DNA from: Pseudomonas reidholzensis
GTDB lineage: Bacteria; Pseudomonadota; Gammaproteobacteria; Pseudomonadales; Pseudomonadaceae
Assembly: GCF_900536025.1 (NCBI RefSeq)
Contig: NZ_UNOZ01000005.1
Span: 1-46,301, forward strand
Length of the DNA: 46,301 nucleotides
Direction of reading: 5' to 3'
Shown here: piece by piece, positions 41,278 through 46,301 of the stretch
Numbering within the stretch: the stretch's first letter is position 1
Layout: the number at the start of each line of letters is the position of its first letter
Notes under the pieces: model-generated
Database searches by the model: none
What the model saw: the letters and a program-made list of their open reading frames with translations, nothing else
Told to the model about the DNA's origin: nothing
Made by a program: the position numbers and the translations under genes

Positions 41278-44200
41278 ATGTCGAAGTTCTTTATCGATCG
41301 CCCGATCTTCGCATGGGTGATTGCCTTGGTGATCATGCTGGTCGGCGCCTTGTCGATCCTCAAGTTGCCGATCAACCAGTACCCGAGCATCGCGCCGCCG
41401 GCCATCGCCATCGCCGTGACCTACCCGGGCGCCTCGGCGCAGACCGTGCAGGACACCGTGGTGCAGGTCATCGAGCAGCAGCTCAACGGCATCGACAACC
41501 TGCGTTATGTGCAGTCGGAGAGCAACTCCGACGGCAGCATGACCATCACCGCGACCTTCGAGCAGGGCACCAACCCTGACACCGCACAGGTCCAGGTGCA
41601 GAACAAGCTCAACCTGGCCACCCCGCTGCTGCCACAAGAAGTGCAGCAGCAGGGTATCCGCGTCACCAAGGCAGTGAAAAACTTCCTGATGGTGATCGGC
41701 CTGGTGTCCGAAGACGGCAGCATGACCAAGGACGACTTGGCCAACTACATCGTCTCGAACATGCAGGACCCGGTCTCGCGCACCGCCGGTGTGGGTGACT
41801 TCCAGGTGTTCGGCGCCCAGTACGCCATGCGTATCTGGCTCGATCCGGCCAAGCTGAACAAGTTCCAGCTGACCCCGGTCGACGTCAAGACCGCGGTCAC
41901 CGCGCAGAACGTCCAGGTTTCCAGCGGCCAGCTCGGCGGCCTGCCTGCCCTGCCCGGCACCCAGCTCAACGCCACCATCATCGGCAAGACCCGCCTGCAG
42001 ACCGCCGAGCAGTTCGAGAAGATCCTGCTCAAGGTCAACAGCGACGGCTCCCAGGTGCGCCTGGGCGATGTCGCCAAGGTTGGCCTGGGCGGCGAGAACT
42101 ACGCGGTCAGCGCCCAGTTCAACGGCAAGCCGGCCTCGGGCCTGGCGGTCAAGCTGGCCAGTGGCGCCAACGCCCTGGACACGGCCAAGGCCCTGCGCAA
42201 GACCATCAGCGACCTCGAGCCGTTCTTCCCGCCGGGGATGAAAGCGGTGTTCCCGTATGACACCACGCCGGTGGTCACCGAATCGATCAGCGGGGTTATC
42301 CATACCCTGATCGAAGCCGTGGTCCTGGTGTTCCTGGTGATGTACCTGTTCCTGCAGAACTTCCGCGCCACGGTGATCACCACCATGACGGTGCCGGTGG
42401 TCTTGCTCGGTACCTTCGGCATCCTGGCCGCCGCCGGCTTCAGCATCAACACCCTGACCATGTTCGCCATGGTCCTGGCCATCGGCTTGCTGGTGGACGA
42501 CGCCATCGTCGTGGTGGAGAACGTCGAGCGGGTGATGTCCGAAGAGGGACTACCGCCCAAGGAAGCGACCAAACGCTCGATGGAGCAGATCCAGGGCGCG
42601 CTGGTCGGTATTGCCCTGGTGCTGTCGGCGGTACTCCTGCCAATGGCCTTCTTCGGTGGCTCGACGGGTGTGATCTACCGGCAGTTCTCGATCACCATCG
42701 TTTCGGCCATGGGCCTCTCGGTGCTGGTCGCGCTGATCTTCACCCCGGCCTTGTGCGCAACCATGCTCAAGCCGCTGAAAAAGGGCGAGCACCACACGGC
42801 CAAAGGCGGTTTCTTCGGCTGGTTCAACCGCAACTTCGACCGCAGCGTGCTGGGCTACGAGCGTAGCGTCGGCAGCATCCTGCGCAACAAGGTGCCGTAC
42901 CTGCTGGCCTATGCGCTGATCGTCGTCGGCATGATCTGGCTGTTCATGCGCATCCCGACCGCGTTCCTGCCGGAAGAAGACCAGGGCGTGCTGTTTGCCC
43001 AGGTGCAGACCCCGGCCGGCTCGAGTGCCGAACGCACCCAGGACGTGGTCGACCAGATGCGTGAGTACCTGCTCAAGGACGAAGCCGACACCGTGTCGTC
43101 GGTGTTCACCGTGACCGGCTTCAACTTCGCCGGCCGTGGGCAGAGCTCGGGCATGGCCTTCATCATGCTCAAGCCGTGGGACGAGCGCTCTGCCGAAAAC
43201 AGCGTGTTCAACCTGGCCGGGCGTGCCCAGCAGCACTTCTTCACCTTCCGTGATGCGATGGTGTTCGCCTTCGCCCCGCCGGCCGTGCTGGAGCTGGGTA
43301 ACGCCACCGGTTTCGACGTGTTCCTGCAGGACCGCGCCGGCCTCGGCCACGAAAAACTGATGGAAGCGCGCAACCAGTTCCTGGCCAAGGCAGCGCAGAG
43401 CAAGATCCTCTCTGCGGTACGCCCGAACGGCCTGAACGACGAGCCGCAGTACCAGTTGGTGATCGACGACGAGCGCGCCAGCGCCCTGGGCGTGACCATC
43501 GCCGACATCAACAACACCCTGTCGATCGCCCTCGGCGGCAGCTACGTCAACGACTTCATCGACCGTGGTCGGGTGAAGAAGGTCTATATCCAGGGCGACG
43601 CCAGTGCGCGGATGAACCCGGAAGACCTGCAGAAGTGGTACGTGCGCAACGGCAAGGGTGAGATGGTGCCGTTCTCCTCCTTCGCCACCGGCGAGTGGGC
43701 GTTCGGTTCGCCAAAACTGTCGCGCTACAACGGTGTTGAAGCGGTCGAAGTCCTCGGTGCCCCGGCGCCGGGCTACAGTACCGGTGAAGCGATGGCCGAA
43801 GTCGAACGCATCGCCAGCGAACTGCCGACCGGTATCGGCATGTCCTGGACCGGCATGTCCTACGAGGAAAAACTCTCCGGGTCGCAGATGCCGGCGCTGT
43901 TCGCCCTGTCGCTGCTGTTCGTCTTCCTCTGCCTGGCAGCGCTGTACGAAAGCTGGTCGATCCCGATCGCGGTAGTGCTGGTCGTGCCGCTGGGGATCAT
44001 CGGTGCACTGGTTGCCACCAGCATGCGCGGGTTGTCCAACGACGTGTACTTCCTGGTCGGCCTGTTGACCACCATTGGCCTGGCGGCGAAGAACGCGATC
44101 CTGATCGTCGAGTTCGCCAAAGAGCTGCATGAACAGGGCAAGAGCCTGTACGACGCGACCATCGAAGCGTGCCGTATGCGTCTGCGCCCCATCATCATGA

Positions 44201-44430
44201 CCTCGCTGGCGTTCATCCTCGGCGTGGTACCGTTGACCATCGCCAGCGGCGCCGGCTCCGGTAGCCAGCACGCCATTGGTACCGGTGTGATCGGCGGCAT
44301 GATCAGTGCGACCGTGCTGGCCATCTTCTGGGTACCGTTGTTCTTCGTCGCAGTGTCGTCGCTGTTCGGCAGCAAGAAGCCGGAAGCCGATGCCACCCCT
44401 GAAACTTCACGTTATGAGGCTGGGCAATGA
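41278..44430 (+). CDS. ttgB: TtgB, inner-membrane RND transporter
   Basis: A 1050-residue proton-driven pump of the HAE1-RND group, 12 transmembrane helices with two large periplasmic loops. The proton-relay aspartates are Asp407 and Asp408 in [17 protein letters not shown]; the partner Lys is in [19 protein letters not shown]. The N-terminal motif [23 protein letters not shown] and [18 protein letters not shown] are typical of MexB/AcrB. It exports solvents, antibiotics and phenolics. It overlaps ttgC by 4 bases. Confidence 0.97.
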   Translation: MSKFFIDRPIFAWVIALVIMLVGALSILKLPINQYPSIAPPAIAIAVTYPGASAQTVQDTVVQVIEQQLNGIDNLRYVQSESNSDGSMTITATFEQGTNPDTAQVQVQNKLNLATPLLPQEVQQQGIRVTKAVKNFLMVIGLVSEDGSMTKDDLANYIVSNMQDPVSRTAGVGDFQVFGAQYAMRIWLDPAKLNKFQLTPVDVKTAVTAQNVQVSSGQLGGLPALPGTQLNATIIGKTRLQTAEQFEKILLKVNSDGSQVRLGDVAKVGLGGENYAVSAQFNGKPASGLAVKLASGANALDTAKALRKTISDLEPFFPPGMKAVFPYDTTPVVTESISGVIHTLIEAVVLVFLVMYLFLQNFRATVITTMTVPVVLLGTFGILAAAGFSINTLTMFAMVLAIGLLVDDAIVVVENVERVMSEEGLPPKEATKRSMEQIQGALVGIALVLSAVLLPMAFFGGSTGVIYRQFSITIVSAMGLSVLVALIFTPALCATMLKPLKKGEHHTAKGGFFGWFNRNFDRSVLGYERSVGSILRNKVPYLLAYALIVVGMIWLFMRIPTAFLPEEDQGVLFAQVQTPAGSSAERTQDVVDQMREYLLKDEADTVSSVFTVTGFNFAGRGQSSGMAFIMLKPWDERSAENSVFNLAGRAQQHFFTFRDAMVFAFAPPAVLELGNATGFDVFLQDRAGLGHEKLMEARNQFLAKAAQSKILSAVRPNGLNDEPQYQLVIDDERASALGVTIADINNTLSIALGGSYVNDFIDRGRVKKVYIQGDASARMNPEDLQKWYVRNGKGEMVPFSSFATGEWAFGSPKLSRYNGVEAVEVLGAPAPGYSTGEAMAEVERIASELPTGIGMSWTGMSYEEKLSGSQMPALFALSLLFVFLCLAALYESWSIPIAVVLVVPLGIIGALVATSMRGLSNDVYFLVGLLTTIGLAAKNAILIVEFAKELHEQGKSLYDATIEACRMRLRPIIMTSLAFILGVVPLTIASGAGSGSQHAIGTGVIGGMISATVLAIFWVPLFFVAVSSLFGSKKPEADATPETSRYEAGQ

Positions 44431-45881
44431 CCAAGTCTTTGCTGTCCCTGGCGGTAACCGCCCTGATCCTCAGCGGCTGCTCGCTGATCCCTGACTACCA
44501 GGCCCCGGATGCACCGGTGGCTGCGCAGTGGCCGCAAGGCCCTGCGTACTCGCCGACCGAATCGGCCGAAGTGGCTGCCGCCGAGCAGGGCTGGCGGCAG
44601 TTCTTCCAGGACCCGGCGCTGCAGCAGCTGATCCAGACCTCGCTGGTCAACAACCGCGACCTGCGGGTCGCGGCGTTGAACATCGACGCCTACCGTGCGC
44701 AGTACCGCATCCAGCGCGCTGACCTGTTCCCGGCGGTTTCGGCCACCGGCAGCGGCAGCCGCCAGCGCACCCCGGCGAACATGTCGACCACCGGCGAAGC
44801 GGGCATCACCAGCCAGTACTCGGCCACCGTCGGCGTCAGCGCCTACGAGCTGGACCTGTTCGGCCGGGTGCGCAGCCTCAGCGAGCAGGCCCTGGAGACC
44901 TACCTGTCCAGCGAAGAAGCGCGTCGCTCCACGCAGATCGCCCTGGTCGCCAGCGTGGCCAACGCCTACTACACCTGGCAGGCCGACCAGGCGCTGCTGA
45001 AGCTGACCGAAGACACCCTCAAGACCTACGACCAGAGCTACAACCTGACCCGGCGCAGCAACGAGGTCGGCGTGGCCTCCGCGCTCGACCTGAGCCAGGC
45101 GCGTACCGCTGTCGAAGGCGCGCGGGTCAAGCTGTCGCAGTACCAACGCCTGGTCGCCCAGGACCTCAACAGCCTGACCGTGCTGCTCGGTACCGGCGTG
45201 CCGGGCAACCTGCCGGCACCGCTCAAGCTCGACGCCGACCAGCTGGCCGAGGTGCCTGCCGGGCTGCCGTCCGACCTGCTCCAGCGTCGCCCGGACATCC
45301 AGGAAGCCGAACACCTGCTCAAGGCCGCCAACGCCAACATCGGTGCGGCCCGTGCAGCGTTCTTCCCGAGCATCAGCCTGACCGCCAATGCCGGCACCTT
45401 GAGCCCGGACATGGGCGGGCTGTTCAAGGGCGGTTCGGGAACCTGGCTGTTCCAGCCGCAGATCAACCTGCCGATCTTCAACGCCGGCAGCCTGAAGGCC
45501 AGCCTGGACTACTCGAAGATCCAGAAGGACATCAACGTCGCCAAGTACGAAAAGACCATCCAGACCGCCTTCCAGGAAGTCTCCGATGGCCTGGCGGCGC
45601 GCAAGACCTTCGAAGAGCAGCTGCAGGCGCAGCGTGATCTGGTCGCGGCCAACCAGGACTACTACCGCCTGGCTGAGCGTCGCTACCGCATCGGTATCGA
45701 CAGCAACCTGACCTTCCTCGATGCCCAGCGCAACCTGTTCAGCGCGCAGCAGTCGCTGATCAGCGATCGGCTGTCGCAGCTGACCAGCGAGGTGAACCTG
45801 TACAAGGCCCTGGGTGGCGGCTGGTATGAGCGCACCGGCGAGGCCAATCAGCAGGCTTCGGCGCAGGCGCCGAAGGGCTGA
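44427..45881 (+). CDS. ttgC: TtgC, outer-membrane channel of the TtgABC pump
   Basis: A 484-residue outer-membrane lipoprotein of the OprM/NodT family. The lipobox LILSGC gives Cys18. Two outer-membrane-efflux repeats are present (residues about 60-260 and 280-470), with [35 protein letters not shown], the classical second-repeat start. It forms the exit duct for TtgAB. Translation overlaps ttgB by 4 bases (ATGA). A strong terminator follows 19 bases after the stop codon. Confidence 0.96.
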   Translation: MTKSLLSLAVTALILSGCSLIPDYQAPDAPVAAQWPQGPAYSPTESAEVAAAEQGWRQFFQDPALQQLIQTSLVNNRDLRVAALNIDAYRAQYRIQRADLFPAVSATGSGSRQRTPANMSTTGEAGITSQYSATVGVSAYELDLFGRVRSLSEQALETYLSSEEARRSTQIALVASVANAYYTWQADQALLKLTEDTLKTYDQSYNLTRRSNEVGVASALDLSQARTAVEGARVKLSQYQRLVAQDLNSLTVLLGTGVPGNLPAPLKLDADQLAEVPAGLPSDLLQRRPDIQEAEHLLKAANANIGAARAAFFPSISLTANAGTLSPDMGGLFKGGSGTWLFQPQINLPIFNAGSLKASLDYSKIQKDINVAKYEKTIQTAFQEVSDGLAARKTFEEQLQAQRDLVAANQDYYRLAERRYRIGIDSNLTFLDAQRNLFSAQQSLISDRLSQLTSEVNLYKALGGGWYERTGEANQQASAQAPKG

Positions 45882-45898
45882 TCGACCGGCTCTGCATC

Positions 45899-45924
45899 AA
45901 GCCCACCCTCGCGGTGGGCTTTTT
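45899..45924 (+). terminator. Rho-independent terminator of ttgABC
   Basis: Seen: AAGCCCACC-CTCGC-GGTGGGCTTTTT, a 7-9-bp stem with a T tract (followed by GTTTTT), 17 bases past the ttgC stop. Confidence 0.93.
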
Positions 45925-45949
45925 GTTTTTGCGTGTGTTCGGTGTAGAT

Positions 45950-45973
45950 GCGTTGGGCGTTGGGCGTTGGGCT
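45950..45973. repeat. Short tandem (CGTTGGG)3 beside copy D
   Basis: Seen: three CGTTGGG units between the ttgC terminator and the edge of repeat copy D. It is the counterpart of the hexamer run beside copy C. Confidence 0.7.
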
Positions 45974-45978
45974 TTCGG

Positions 45979-46284
45979 GGGCTTATCCGTTACCTGTGGT
46001 GGCGCTTATGGCCCCTTCCGCCCTTACGGCGGGTCACTTTTTTTCTTGGAAAAAAGTAACCAAAAACCGCCGGCTCCCACATACGGCCCTCCGCTGCGCT
46101 GCGGGTTCCCTCACTCCGGCCTTGCTCCCGCGTGGACCGGGCTGTACGGGCCTTCCTGGCCCGCAGCCCTTGCCGGCCTTCCTGGCCGTCACCCCGCTCC
46201 GCAAGACCTCCGTTCGGCCTCCTGAGGTCGCCAAGTTAGGGGTGGTGCCTGGGCTGGCGGTATCTTCGATAGTGGCAATGGTGT
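45979..46284 (+). repeat. Dispersed ~305-bp intergenic repeat, copy D (full length)
   Basis: Seen: starts GGCTTATCC about 100 bases after ttgC. It has CCGCC-CTTAC-GGCGG at 46018-46032, T tract, a GGTcACTTTTTT / AAAAAAGTaACC stem ending at 46051, the GC-rich block, and GCCAAGTTAGGGGTGG at about 46229, then GTATCTTCGA. It matches copy C end to end. It stands 3' of ttgC in the sense direction, as do the other copies to their genes. The true end may lie just past the window. Confidence 0.85.
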
Positions 46285-46301
46285 TGGATAGCTTGGCCTC
46301 T

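Overview
The window is a high-GC chromosomal stretch with the genes, codon use and repeats of the Pseudomonas putida group. Markers are phaG, a tctDE/opdH/tctCBA locus, bglX, a MifSR-like regulator pair beside an alpha-ketoglutarate permease, and ttgR-ttgABC. From memory, gene order runs (inverted) like the P. putida KT2440 segment around PP_1384-PP_1419; I could not check this. There is no phage, IS element, rRNA operon, CRISPR array or replication origin.

Layout. (1) 0.1-7.8 kb: tricarboxylate uptake. TctDE diverges from an OprD-type porin, TctC, TctB, TctA and an overlapping AbrB-family membrane protein. (2) 7.9-13.0 kb: housekeeping genes (ung, a 3-hydroxyisobutyryl-CoA-hydrolase-like enzyme, a Tyr/Pro-rich lipoprotein, a membrane diguanylate cyclase with an overlapping Cys-rich mini-gene, rsuA). 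(3) 13.5-19.7 kb: phaG, tRNA-Gly(CCC), a SulP transporter, a SIR2-like DUF4917 protein, a methyltransferase and a TPM-domain protein. (4) 19.9-27.1 kb: bglX, then a histidine kinase, an NtrC-class regulator and an alpha-ketoglutarate-type MFS permease with a clear sigma-54 promoter. (5) 27.4-30.2 kb: a secreted protein made of 13-residue repeats, a flavin reductase, two small genes and an AraC regulator. (6) 31.0-37.3 kb: an AruI-like ThDP enzyme, two LysR regulators, an NAD(P)-binding protein, a metallo-beta-lactamase-fold protein and oxaloacetate decarboxylase. (7) 37.7-45.9 kb: a DHA2 MFS pump and the ttgR/ttgABC efflux locus.

The genes suggest a soil bacterium living on organic acids: citrate and 2-oxoglutarate uptake, each with its own two-component system and with Hfq/Crc-type A-rich leaders that fit catabolite repression. 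They also supply precursors for polyhydroxyalkanoate and expel solvents and antibiotics.

The most striking non-coding features are a dispersed repeat of about 305 bp, present four times, always just 3' of a gene and in the same orientation to it, carrying terminator-like hairpins; five long REP-type inverted repeats of three arm types; a perfect 18-bp-arm palindrome in a divergent promoter region; and a perfect NtrC-type operator upstream of the DHA2 pump. The least-explained proteins are the EDGFDRTNGARFA-repeat protein and the SIR2-like DUF4917 protein. I see no convincing multi-gene novel system.
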